Part shown: positions 45,485-54,543 of the stretch, piece by piece
How positions within the stretch are numbered: position 1 is the stretch's first letter
How the letters are laid out: each line of letters starts with the position of its first letter
Source of the DNA: Staphylococcus devriesei
Lineage (GTDB): Bacteria; Bacillota; Bacilli; Staphylococcales; Staphylococcaceae
Length of the DNA: 62,872 nucleotides
Assembly: GCF_002902625.1 (NCBI RefSeq)
Contig: NZ_PPRG01000050.1
Location: 1-62,872 of the forward strand
Reading direction: 5' to 3'
The notes under the pieces: generated by a model
The model's database searches: none
What the model saw: the letters and a program-made list of their open reading frames with translations, nothing else
Told to the model about the DNA's origin: nothing
Translations under genes and position numbers: made by a program

Positions 45485-45880
45485 TTGAAAAAAAGCGTCA
45501 AATTGACATTAGCAATTATGAGTTTCTTTTTATTAGCTACAGAATTTTTCTATGGTATTCCATTTATAGGTGGGAGCGTCGTCTTAAGTTTTGCATGGCA
45601 GCCATTATTACTAAATGCACTACTCTATTTAATAGTAGGAATTATTTTACTCGTTGATAGTCAAAATACGATTAAACCTATGGCAGTCATTCCATTAATA
45701 GGCGTAATCGGTTCGTTTATTGCGTTTATTCCTGTAGTTGGAATGTTTACGCATTGGGTATTGTTCTTCTTGATGGTATTCTTCGTGTTTATTGTCTTAA
45801 GTGCACCAACATATCTTCCTAATAGAGATGCTAAAGTGGTGTATACACAATATAAAGATGAAGACCGTTACCACCGCTAA
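45485..45880 (+). CDS. Small integral membrane protein of unknown function
   Basis: 131 residues with four hydrophobic segments (about 5-23, 32-57, 66-88, 95-115) and a charged C-terminal tail. The start is a TTG at 45485 with GGAGGCG about 9 bases before. A similar uncharacterised gene sits between rpsJ and pbuG in S. aureus (from memory). It is transcribed divergently from the ribosomal operon and convergently with pbuG. I cannot assign a function. Confidence 0.75.
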   Translation: MKKSVKLTLAIMSFFLLATEFFYGIPFIGGSVVLSFAWQPLLLNALLYLIVGIILLVDSQNTIKPMAVIPLIGVIGSFIAFIPVVGMFTHWVLFFLMVFFVFIVLSAPTYLPNRDAKVVYTQYKDEDRYHR

Positions 45881-45902
45881 TCATTGTTTTATATAAAAAG
45901 TA

Positions 45903-45946
45903 AAAAAGAACTGCGTATTCTAAATTTAGAATACGCAGTTCTTTTT
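45903..45946. terminator. Bidirectional terminator, perfect 44-bp palindrome
   Basis: AAAAAGAACTGCGTATTCTAAA and its exact reverse complement abut with no spacer. A run on one arm and T run on the other make it a terminator for both the gene at 45485 and pbuG, which converge here. Confidence 0.85.
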
Positions 45947-45950
45947 ATGT

Positions 45951-47285
45951 TTAGCCGTGTACGAAAACAAAGTACAAGATAAATAAAACCATTAAGAAAT
46001 ACATAATAGGATGTACATCTTTATGTTTTTTAGTAATTAACATTGTAATTGGATAGAAGATAAATCCACAAGCGATACCTGTAGCAATTGAATATGATAG
46101 AGGCATCATAATAATAGTAATAAATGAAGGTACAGCTACTTCGAATTTTTTCCAATCAATTTCTGCAAAGTTTGCTGCCATTAATATACCTACTACTACT
46201 AAAGCTGGTGTAGTAACGGCGCTTGTCACTATCTCGATAAGTGGACTAAAGAACAAAGCAAGTAAGAAACAGAATCCTGTTACTATACTAGCAAATCCGG
46301 TACGCGCTCCAACTGCTACACCTGACGTTGATTCTATGTAAGAAGTAGTGGTTGTCGTACCAAATACAGCACCTACAATCGTTGCAAGAGAATCTGCAAA
46401 TAATGCTCTACCTGCTCTAGGTAATTTGTTATCTTTCATCATACCAGCTTGAGTAGCTACTGCTACTAGTGTTCCTGCTGTATCAAAAAAGTCGATAAAG
46501 AAGAATGTTAAAATAACAATTAAAAATTGTATTGTAAATAATTGAGCTGGGTCTTTAAATGCTTCAAATGCTGCGCCAAACGTTGGCGTAATGCTAGGAA
46601 TTTTTCCTACGATACCTGATGGCGTATGAATCAGACCAGTAATCATACCTACAATTGCAGTAATTATCATACCGATGAAGATTGAACCTGGCACTTTTCG
46701 TGCATAAAGAATGATTGTAATAACAATACCAAATATAGCCAATAATACTGGGCCGTCAGTCAAATGGCCTAGTGTAACTAAAGTAGAATCATTCTTAACG
46801 ATAATTCCGGCACTCTGCAATCCTACGAATGTAATGAACAAACCTATACCTGCTGATACAGCCATCTTCATTTGATAAGGGATTGCATTAATGATGGTTT
46901 CCCTCAAACCGGTAGCGGTTAATATCGCGAAGAATATTCCTGAGAATAGCACACCTGTTAAGCCAATTTGCCATGGAATCCCCATGGTTAACACTACAGT
47001 AAATGCGAAGAATGCATTTAATCCCATTCCTGGCGCTAAAGCAATAGGGTATTTAGCGATAAGTCCCATGAATAAAGAGCCTACAAATGCTGCTAAAGCT
47101 GTCGCTACAAATATAGCACCTTGATCCATTTTCATATCACCAGAAACGCCTTTGACGCCTGCTAAACTTAAAACTTGAGGGTTAACAGCTAAAATATAAG
47201 CCATTGATAGAAAAGTAGTGATACCACCGATAATCTCTTTCTTATAGTTTGTACCATACTTATCGAATTGAAAGTATTTTTTCAC
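45951..47285 (-). CDS. pbuG: Guanine/hypoxanthine permease, NCS2 AzgA-like (PbuG)
   Basis: 444-residue nucleobase transporter of the AzgA-like branch of NCS2. It has about 13 hydrophobic segments, the motif NPQVLSLAGV near residue 35, PGMGLNAFFAFTV near 86 and the loop ATQAGMMKDNKLPRAGRAL near 275. It imports hypoxanthine and guanine by proton symport. A likely PurR box pair precedes it, in agreement with control by purine supply. The exact substrate is by family. Confidence 0.88.
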   Translation of the reverse strand: MKKYFQFDKYGTNYKKEIIGGITTFLSMAYILAVNPQVLSLAGVKGVSGDMKMDQGAIFVATALAAFVGSLFMGLIAKYPIALAPGMGLNAFFAFTVVLTMGIPWQIGLTGVLFSGIFFAILTATGLRETIINAIPYQMKMAVSAGIGLFITFVGLQSAGIIVKNDSTLVTLGHLTDGPVLLAIFGIVITIILYARKVPGSIFIGMIITAIVGMITGLIHTPSGIVGKIPSITPTFGAAFEAFKDPAQLFTIQFLIVILTFFFIDFFDTAGTLVAVATQAGMMKDNKLPRAGRALFADSLATIVGAVFGTTTTTSYIESTSGVAVGARTGFASIVTGFCFLLALFFSPLIEIVTSAVTTPALVVVGILMAANFAEIDWKKFEVAVPSFITIIMMPLSYSIATGIACGFIFYPITMLITKKHKDVHPIMYFLMVLFILYFVFVHG

Positions 47286-47310
47286 GGCTTTAAACTCCTT
47301 TGTTTGAAAT

Positions 47311-47395
47311 ACTTTAATATTTTAATATTACTTTTAAAAAAATACAATAGTAAAAAACGAACTTTTATATAAAAATATGGAATTTAGTTCGATTT
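47311..47395 (-). promoter_or_regulatory. pbuG promoter with PurR-box pair, overlapping the topB terminator
   Basis: Inverted motifs CGAAC and GTTCG (minus-strand reading; within 47386-47391 and 47358-47363) are 24 bases apart. That equals two 14-bp PurBoxes separated by 16. The second, AAAGTTCGTTTTT, matches the reversed consensus at all but one position. A promoter TTGTAT-N17-TAAAAT follows immediately. The same CGAACT/AGTTCG stem ends in six T only 8 bases after the topB stop, so it also looks like the topB terminator. Confidence 0.62.
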
Positions 47396-47398
47396 TAA

Positions 47399-49534
47399 CT
47401 AAAGTTTTAAGTTTTTAAGTGCATCTTTAAACGGATTATTATCGAGCGTTTCTTTATTTTTCATATATTTATTCATTTCTTTTTTAGAAATCTTGCCACT
47501 AGTTTTATTTTTAAATCTTTTATCCATTTGTTCTTGCGTCTCGGTATGTCCACAGGTACAACGATATACTGCATCCTTGCCTCTTCCGAACAATGTCATT
47601 TTCTTTTTACAGTTCGGGCAACGTGCATTAGTTTTACGCTGAACATTCTTTTTAGTTTTACATGCCGGATCTTGGCATACTAACATTTGCCCATTTTTAG
47701 TTTTAACTTTAATCATAAATTTGCCACAAGTTGGACATTCCGTAGTAGTTAAATTATCATGTTTATATTTTTGTTCACTATTCTTGATATTATTAACAAT
47801 CGTAGTTGTAAATTCTTTCATTTCATTAATGAAACGTTGACGATTGTATTTACCCTTTTCAATAAGAAGTAGTTTTTCTTCCCATTCTGCCGTCAATAAA
47901 GGAGAAGTTAACTCTTGAGGAGCTAAATCTAGTATTTGCTTACCTTTAGTGGTCACCTTAATTTTGCCATCTCGAGACTCTATCGCATTGATGTTAAATA
48001 GCTTTTCAATAATATCAGCTCTTGTAGCTACCGTTCCTATACCACCTGTTTGTTTTAAGGTATACGCGTGTTTCTTATCTTTTAATGAAATATAATTTTG
48101 CGGATTCTCCATCGCTTTTAATAACGAGCCTTCATTAAAATATTCAGGTGGTGTAGTTTCGTGTTCGCTCACTTTGGTATGTTGAATGGTATAGGTTTCC
48201 CCTTTTTCAAAATGAATTTCCATTACCGCTTCATCTTTTTTAGACTTTAATGCCTTAAATCCTAGATGATGTGTAATTTTTTCATTTAAAATAAAGCTAT
48301 ATTTACCTACTTTCAAATCTACTTTAATAGCGTTAAATTCATATGGCTGCATTAATGTTTCTAAAAATCTTTCAGCTACCATTTGATAGATTTTAAATTC
48401 TCTATTACTTAAATTTTGCATATCTGGACGTACTTCAGTAGGAATAATGGCATGATGATCTGAAACTTTATTATTATTGAACATACGCATCTTAGATGAA
48501 TATGATTGACTTATTAACGGGCGCACATGTTCCTTATATTCGGTAGCTAACAACGCTTGTAATCGTTCTTTAATTGTATCCACCATATCATCTGTTAAAT
48601 AATTAGAATCTGTTCGTGGATACGTTAGAATTTTATGACGTTCGTATAAAGTTTGAATAGTATTCAACGTTTCTTTCGGACCCATTTTATAACGTTGATA
48701 AGCTTCTTGTTGTAAATCAGTTAAATTATATAAAGGCTTTGGATAGTTTTTCTTATTCTTAGAATCAACGTAGTTAATTATGCCCTTGCCATTTTTAACT
48801 TCACTAGCGATATTTTCGATTTCATCTTTCGTCATATAACGCTTGTCCGTTTTGAGTTGGAATGTTAATCCTTTAATATCTATGGATAAAGTATAATATT
48901 TTTGAGGTTTAAAGTGATTAATTTCTTGTTGTCTAGCATTAACGAGTTGTATTGTAGGTGTTTGTACTCTACCTAATGATAGTTGTGCATCATATTTTGT
49001 CGTTAGCGCACGGGTAGCATTAATACCTACTATCCAATCCGCTTCACTTCGTGCTAATGCGGCTTCATATAAATGATTATAAGCACGACCGTCTTTTAGT
49101 TGCTTAAAGCCTTGTTGAATTGCTTTCTTAGTAACGGAGCTAACCCATAATCGCTTAATCGGTTTTTTATTCTTAACTTTGTCTAAGATAAGACGCGCAA
49201 CAAGTTCCCCTTCCCTACCTGCATCTGTCGCAATTACGATATCTTTAACTTCGTTTTTTAAAATTAAGGATTTTACTATTTTGAATTATTTACTTGTTTT
49301 TCCAATGACGATAGTTTGCATTTTATTAGGAATAATAGGTAAATCTTCAAGTTTCCATTCTTTAAATGATTTGTCATAATGTTCCGGTTGAGCGTTTGTA
49401 ACTAAATGACCTAACGCCCAAGTTACAATATAACGCTCATTTTCAATATATCCGTTACGTTTACCTTTTATATTTAAAGCTTCAGCAATGTCTCGTGCAA
49501 CTGAAGTTTTTTCAGCTAAAATTAATGTTTTCAT
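47399..49534 (-). pseudogene. topB: DNA topoisomerase III (TopB), interrupted by an in-frame TAA
   Basis: A single frame of 712 codons, the length of S. aureus TopB. It has TOPRIM motifs [12 protein letters not shown] (residue 4) and ATDAGREGE (near 102), active-site Tyr in TYPRTDSN, and C-terminal zinc ribbons with six CxxC-type pairs. The frame is broken once by TAA at codon 83 (49286-49288), between GKTSK and FKIVKSLIL, where S. aureus has Gln as I remember it, so one C-to-T change (CAA to TAA) explains it. I read every codon from 48836 to 49285 and found no other stop. The 82-residue N-terminal piece cannot work alone, and the downstream ATG (48835) lacks a ribosome site. The ATG at 49534 follows AGGAAAG. 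Confidence 0.88.
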
Positions 49535-49685
49535 ACTACTTTCCTTTCGCAATAACTATATTTAAAGACGTGCAATCATCCGATACTAACAATTGTAACA
49601 TGATAGACAATAATCCAAACTTTCAATTACATTTAAATACCAATATAATTAATGTAATAGATTGATATTGAACTGGAGGTGCGCT

Positions 49686-50558
49686 ATGAACATCGTTAAA
49701 GTAAGTGACCTAAATCAAATTGTCTCATTTATTCAAACGTCTTCTAATGAATTTGCGTCTTATATATATAAACTATCTATCCCTCAAGAGGACGTTGAGC
49801 TTCTATTAACTTCTACACTTAAGTTTCCTGGAGTATTTTGCCTATTAGAAGATAATGAAATCAAAAGTCTACTGACCGCTATTAAATATGACGACAACAA
49901 ATTTAAAGTGGTTGGACCCTATGTTGGTGAAAATTTCAATTTCAAATTAGAGCATTTCGATGATTTATTTACTGCTTTACGTAAGTCCTTACCTAATGAA
50001 ACTATATTTAACTTCTCTTACGACGAATGTTCTCAAGATTCTAAAACGCTTATGAAACATCTTGGAGCCAACTATAATTTTACCGATTATTATTTAAATG
50101 CGTATTCAACTTTAAATAAATCAGGATCTGAGCAAAATATTATTGAATATCAACCTGTTTTTCAACGTCCATTTAGTAGGCTACACGAACAAACTTTCAA
50201 ACATAATGTATTAACGCCACGTCAAATTGTCGAATCGTTAGATAATAATAATCGATTATTTCTATTTGTAAGTGAAGGATTACTTAAAGGATATTTATAT
50301 TTACAAGTCAGTCCGACTCAATCAATAGGAGAAATACGCTACTTTAGTTCTCATAGTGACTACAGGTTAAAGGGTATTGCCTTTGATTTGCTATCTTTCG
50401 CCATTAATTTTGCATTTAATCATTATAGTCTTAATAAGGTTTATTTTAAAATTCGTAGTAAAAACGCTACACTAGTGGAACGCTTCAATGAACTGGGATT
50501 TGAAATCGAAACGGAATTTAAGAAATATAAGTTTGAAGCGCTACATGCTCGACTTTAA
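49686..50558 (+). CDS. GNAT-family acetyltransferase
   Basis: About 290 residues. The N-terminal half is divergent and the C-terminal half has the GNAT core: GEIRYFSSHSDYRLKGIAFDLLSFAINFAF (acetyl-CoA loop, near 222), then YFKIRSKNATLVERFNELGFE. The ATG at 49686 has GGAGGTG upstream; the open frame begins 8 codons earlier without such a site. It diverges from topB. The substrate is unknown. Confidence 0.72.
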   Translation: MNIVKVSDLNQIVSFIQTSSNEFASYIYKLSIPQEDVELLLTSTLKFPGVFCLLEDNEIKSLLTAIKYDDNKFKVVGPYVGENFNFKLEHFDDLFTALRKSLPNETIFNFSYDECSQDSKTLMKHLGANYNFTDYYLNAYSTLNKSGSEQNIIEYQPVFQRPFSRLHEQTFKHNVLTPRQIVESLDNNNRLFLFVSEGLLKGYLYLQVSPTQSIGEIRYFSSHSDYRLKGIAFDLLSFAINFAFNHYSLNKVYFKIRSKNATLVERFNELGFEIETEFKKYKFEALHARL

Positions 50559-50590
50559 TATTTACTCAATTTAATTAAATATTGCTAATC

Positions 50591-50690
50591 AGAGTCATAG
50601 GGACTTGAGACAATCATCATTTATGCTTTAGAGATTAATTAACAGAGCTCTAAAAGCAAGATGTTGTCCTAACCTCTAGACTCTTTTATT
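50591..50690 (+). terminator. Long hairpin terminator after the acetyltransferase gene
   Basis: AGAGTC (50591-50596) pairs with GACTCT (50679-50684), with inner helices GACAATCATC/GATGTTGTC and GCTTTAGAG/CTCTAAAAGC. The tail is TTTTATTTTATT. It is much longer than a normal terminator and resembles GAGTC-type intergenic hairpins common in staphylococci (from memory). The rest of the 257-base gap shows only a possible -10 near 50750. Confidence 0.6.
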
Positions 50691-50815
50691 TTATTAAAAA
50701 TAAACATGTAATGAGCAATTACGTTTTAACTTATGATTATTTCCGATAAAATACATCACGGGTGTTAGAAGAAAGGAAAGCACTTTAAGTAATTAAATAA
50801 GGAGAGTGAAATTAA

Positions 50816-51679
50816 ATGCAATTCGTAGATATTTTAATAGCGTTATTACCTGCTCTATTTTGGGGTAGTGTTGTTTTAATTAATGTGTTCGTAGGTGGTG
50901 GACCGTATAACCAGATTAGAGGTACGACACTAGGGGCACTTATCGTCGGTATCGTTTTACTATTAATGGGTCGAGCTGAATTTGATAACTTAACGGTTAT
51001 TATTGTAGGTTTAATTTCCGGTGCATTATGGGCATTTGGCCAAGGTAACCAGTTACGTTCGATTAATTTAATTGGTGTATCTAAAACAATGCCTATTTCT
51101 ACAGGTATGCAACTAGTAGGTACAACTTTATTTAGTGCCATTTTCTTAGGAGAATGGAGTACTGGTGTGCAAGTAACTATGGGTATTATAGCAATGATTC
51201 TCTTAGTCACTGGTATTGCACTTACTTCATTACGCGCTAAAAATGAAGGTACATCTAATGATCCAGAATTCAAAAAAGCGATGTTAATTTTAATTATTTC
51301 TACGGTCGGCTATGTTGGTTATGTAGTTATCGGGGATATCTTTGGTGTAAGTGGTACAGACGCTTTATTCTTCCAATCAGTCGGCATGGCAATTGGTGGT
51401 TTCTTACTATCAATGAAACATGAAACAAACATCAAATCTACTGCTTTAAACTTGATTCCTGGTGTGGTATGGGCAATTGGTAACTTGTTTATGTTCTACT
51501 CTCAACCAAAAGTTGGTGTAGCAACTAGTTTCTCACTTTCACAATTACTTGTTATCGTCTCAACACTTGGTGGTATCTTCCTATTAGGCGAAAAGAAAGA
51601 CAAACGCCAAATGGTTGGTATATGGTCAGGTATTGTATTAATTATTGTCGCTGCATTTATTTTAGGTAATTTAAAATAA
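50816..51679 (+). CDS. glcU: Glucose uptake protein GlcU (GRP family)
   Basis: 287-residue, ten-helix transporter of the glucose/ribose porter family, starting [23 protein letters not shown], with an internal duplication ([24 protein letters not shown] near residue 63, [26 protein letters not shown] near 219). AAGGAGAG precedes the ATG. It imports glucose without phosphorylation and is paired with a glucose dehydrogenase, as in Bacillus. Confidence 0.9.
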   Translation: MQFVDILIALLPALFWGSVVLINVFVGGGPYNQIRGTTLGALIVGIVLLLMGRAEFDNLTVIIVGLISGALWAFGQGNQLRSINLIGVSKTMPISTGMQLVGTTLFSAIFLGEWSTGVQVTMGIIAMILLVTGIALTSLRAKNEGTSNDPEFKKAMLILIISTVGYVGYVVIGDIFGVSGTDALFFQSVGMAIGGFLLSMKHETNIKSTALNLIPGVVWAIGNLFMFYSQPKVGVATSFSLSQLLVIVSTLGGIFLLGEKKDKRQMVGIWSGIVLIIVAAFILGNLK

Positions 51680-51705
51680 TCTAATAACACTAAGGAGGAG
51701 TCATA

Positions 51706-52497
51706 ATGTTTCCCGAATTAGAAAATAAAGTAGTCGTCATTACTGGCGCTGGTAGTGGTATAGGTAAATCATTTGCCGAAAACTTTGGAAAAGCTAAGTC
51801 AAAGGTAGTTTTAAACTATCACTCTGATAAACATTTAGATGAAATTGATGAAATAAAAACTACAATTACTAACGCTGGAGGACAAGCTATTGCTGTTCAA
51901 GGTGATGTTGCCGTTGAAGCAGATGTGAAAAACTTAGTTCAATCTGCTGTAAAAGAATTTGGCACATTAGATATCATGATTAATAATGCTGGTTTTGAAA
52001 AGCCAATTCCTACTCATGAAATGTCGATAGATGAATGGCAAAAGGTCATTGATATTAATTTGACTGGTGCTTTTATCGGTTCACGTGAAGCGGTGAATCA
52101 GTTTTTAAAAGAAGATAAAAAAGGCGTTATTATTAATACTTCAAGTGTGCATGATAAAATTCCTTGGCCAAACTATGTTAATTATGCTGCAAGTAAAGGT
52201 GGCTTAAAATTAATGATGGAAACTATGTCAATGGAATATGCACAATATGGTATTCGCATTAATAACATCTCACCAGGTGCAATTGTTACTGAACACACAA
52301 GAGAAAAATTCTCGGATCCGCAAACACGAGATGAGACAATTGAAATGATCCCTGCTAGAGAAATTGGTGAAGCGCAAGATGTTTCTAATGTAGCTTTATT
52401 CTTAGCTTCCGATTTAGCAAGCTATATCCACGGCACTACTATTTATGTTGATGGTGGTATGACTAACTATCCGGCATTTATGGGTGGTAAAGGATAA
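51706..52497 (+). CDS. gdh: Glucose 1-dehydrogenase (SDR family)
   Basis: 263-residue classical short-chain dehydrogenase: TGAGSGIGKS near residue 13, NNAG near 90, catalytic Ser147, Tyr160 and Lys164 (YAASK), and a C-terminal DGGMTNYPAF typical of glucose dehydrogenases. It oxidises glucose to gluconolactone with NAD(P). It follows glcU by 26 bases, so imported free glucose can be channelled to gluconate. Confidence 0.9.
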   Translation: MFPELENKVVVITGAGSGIGKSFAENFGKAKSKVVLNYHSDKHLDEIDEIKTTITNAGGQAIAVQGDVAVEADVKNLVQSAVKEFGTLDIMINNAGFEKPIPTHEMSIDEWQKVIDINLTGAFIGSREAVNQFLKEDKKGVIINTSSVHDKIPWPNYVNYAASKGGLKLMMETMSMEYAQYGIRINNISPGAIVTEHTREKFSDPQTRDETIEMIPAREIGEAQDVSNVALFLASDLASYIHGTTIYVDGGMTNYPAFMGGKG

Positions 52498-52612
52498 AGG
52501 TTGGCACAAATGGTTTGAGGATTTAGGACATCATATATTGGTTTCCTAGAGCATAAGTTATTAGTGCTTCAATCTTATGTAAAAAGCATTAATTATTCCA
52601 ATATTTATATAT

Positions 52613-52660
52613 AAAATAGGCTAGAACATTTATAGATGAAAATGTTCTAGCCTTTATTTT
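52613..52660. terminator. Bidirectional terminator between gdh and the AEC transporter gene
   Basis: Perfect 13-bp stem GGCTAGAACATTT/AAATGTTCTAGCC (52619-52631 with 52640-52652), A-rich on one side and TTTATTTT on the other, between convergent genes. Confidence 0.82.
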
Positions 52661-52753
52661 AGCAATAAATGTTTATCATGAATAGACGCTCAACTTCTAC
52701 ATCATTCAGTCCTCCATTATGTCATCATGCTAAAGATAAATATGCATTTAATA

Positions 52754-53662
52754 TTAGATAAATATTGCTTGATATACATATAAGATAACGATACTAATTA
52801 CAATGGATAAATTTGTCACCATACCTATTAAAGGTAATGTCTTGTATTTAAATTGGATGGAGTATGGAATAATAGCTACCCCTACAGGTAATAACCAAGT
52901 AATTAATAATGTAGTTTTAATCATATCATCCGAAACTGGTAAGAAATAATGAACTAACAATCCTGCAATTAGTCCTATACCATAATGGGCAACTAAATAT
53001 TTGATTGCAATCGGTAAGAAGTGACGTTCAATTTTAAAGCTTAACATGACACCAAGAAGTATCATGGACAATGGCATATTAGCCTTAGAAATGATAGTGA
53101 AGAAATCAATTGAAACTCTAGGAAGATGAATATTAGACATGTTAAGAATAAACATCACAATGTAAGTAACTAGAGGAACAGATGTTATTAATTTTTTTCC
53201 TAAAAATTTAAAATTAAATTGGTCTCCTCCCTCACTAAAATAACTTCCTACAAAATAAGTCACGCCAAACATAATCACTGCGCCGCCTATATCAGCCATT
53301 CCGAAATATATCATACCGTTTTTCGGCCAAATTGCATCTACTAAAGGATAAGCAAACAAGCCAATGTTAAGTGCCGCTGTCATCATTCCTACTGAACCTT
53401 TAATATGGTTATCATATTTTCTAAATAGCCACACAACAATTATCTTTGAAAAGATCCCGTAAATAATCATCATTACAGGTAAGATTGAAAAAGAAAAGTC
53501 TAATTCTGCACTATTTAAATTAACGATAACTAAAGAAGGTAACGTGACATTTAAAACAAGCGTTGATAATACTTGACTGTCTGTTGCTTTTAGAAAGTTA
53601 ATTCGTTTTAAGAAGTACCCTAATACAATTAAGAGGATAATCATTACGAATTGCTCTGTCAC
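52754..53662 (-). CDS. AEC-family (auxin efflux carrier-like) transporter
   Basis: 302 residues, about ten hydrophobic segments in two halves, with the AEC features GYFLKRINFLKATDSQVLSTLVLNVTLPSLV near residue 15 and a C-terminal LLPVGVAIIPYSIQFKY. Bacterial members transport malate, malonate and other organic anions; the substrate here is unknown. It is monocistronic. Confidence 0.8.
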   Translation of the reverse strand: MTEQFVMIILLIVLGYFLKRINFLKATDSQVLSTLVLNVTLPSLVIVNLNSAELDFSFSILPVMMIIYGIFSKIIVVWLFRKYDNHIKGSVGMMTAALNIGLFAYPLVDAIWPKNGMIYFGMADIGGAVIMFGVTYFVGSYFSEGGDQFNFKFLGKKLITSVPLVTYIVMFILNMSNIHLPRVSIDFFTIISKANMPLSMILLGVMLSFKIERHFLPIAIKYLVAHYGIGLIAGLLVHYFLPVSDDMIKTTLLITWLLPVGVAIIPYSIQFKYKTLPLIGMVTNLSIVISIVILYVYQAIFI

Positions 53663-53799
53663 AAATATCCCTTCTTTCTTACGTTTACTTTATTATTACA
53701 GTTAAATACTGTAACACAACTTCTACAAATTTTAGAAGTGTCTTGTTTCATGCTATAATTCTAGTGATTAATATATAAGATAAAGGAGTTAGACTAACT

Positions 53800-53967
53800 A
53801 TGGACTTAGAATCTCAATTAGCCGAACTGAAATATGATTATACACGTCTACAAAATGACCTCGAAAAACGTGAATCATTAAATCAAGATATTGATCCTTT
53901 ATTACAACAACTAGAGAACATAGAGAAAGAAACCTCAGAGGTTCGTTCAAAATTACGTCAGAACTAG
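53800..53967 (+). CDS. 55-residue coiled-coil protein (SE1561-like family)
   Basis: A small acidic, highly helical protein, MDLESQLAELKYDYTRLQND at the N-terminus, with heptad-like Leu spacing from residue 3 to 52 and one Pro near 33 that splits it into two helices. It has no Cys, Trp or membrane segment. AAAGGAG precedes the ATG, and a TATAAT lies at about 53754. The family is conserved in staphylococci, from memory, without known function. Confidence 0.78.
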   Translation: MDLESQLAELKYDYTRLQNDLEKRESLNQDIDPLLQQLENIEKETSEVRSKLRQN

Positions 53968-54010
53968 CATGTTACTTTGTCTAGTCATCAAACTAACAAC
54001 ATGCTATTAT
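53966..54010 (+). terminator. Terminator after the 55-residue protein gene
   Basis: Perfect 8-bp stem AGCATGTT/AACATGCT (53966-53973 with 53998-54005), starting within the stop codon and followed by ATTATT. Confidence 0.65.
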
Positions 54011-54037
54011 TAGTCATAGTAGAAAGGATGTCATCTG

Positions 54038-54355
54038 GTGAAACTTTACCTAATATTATTACCCGTATTATATCTTTTTGTTAGCTACATAAGTATTTTT
54101 AAAATGAACTCAATTTTCACTCGTATATTACGAATTATTATGGGAGTTTTACTGCTATTTGTAGTAGCAATCACGACATTACAATTTCCAGCTGAAAATT
54201 GGTGGGTCTTCATCGTTTTATTACTTTTAGTAGGTAACGTTGAGGTTACTGCGTTTAAATCATTAAAAAATGATTATAAAGGTGTTTCAATTTTAAACAT
54301 CTTATCGATTATATTATTTATTATCTATATTATTTTAACTTTCGTAATGTATTAA
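54038..54355 (+). CDS. Small integral membrane protein of unknown function
   Basis: 105 residues, almost wholly hydrophobic with three to four membrane segments (about 3-20, 29-47, 53-70, 84-103). The start is a GTG at 54038 with AAAGGATG upstream. It has no recognisable domain. It lies 70 bases after the coiled-coil gene, with a hairpin between them. Confidence 0.68.
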   Translation: MKLYLILLPVLYLFVSYISIFKMNSIFTRILRIIMGVLLLFVVAITTLQFPAENWWVFIVLLLLVGNVEVTAFKSLKNDYKGVSILNILSIILFIIYIILTFVMY

Positions 54356-54405
54356 CTATCTATATAGTTAGTTCGAATTATATTGAGAAATAATTCTCAT
54401 AACAT

Positions 54406-54450
54406 AAAAGCACCGATTGGAAGGATGAAGTCCCTCTAATCGGTGCTTTT
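54406..54450. terminator. Bidirectional terminator before the RND exporter gene end
   Basis: Perfect 13-bp stem AAAAGCACCGATT/AATCGGTGCTTTT (54406-54418 with 54438-54450) between convergent transcripts. Confidence 0.85.
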
Positions 54451-54543
54451 CTATATCATAATTAAATTTCATTTCTAACACAACAGTGTAGATATGACCG
54501 CTTTACGCTAATTAAACACAGTCATATCTCAATTTACATAAGA

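Noticed and set aside
47399-48835. The larger topB piece as an independent shorter topoisomerase
   Set aside because: It lacks the TOPRIM domain, its ATG has no ribosome site, and the upstream frame is open and homologous back to the single TAA.
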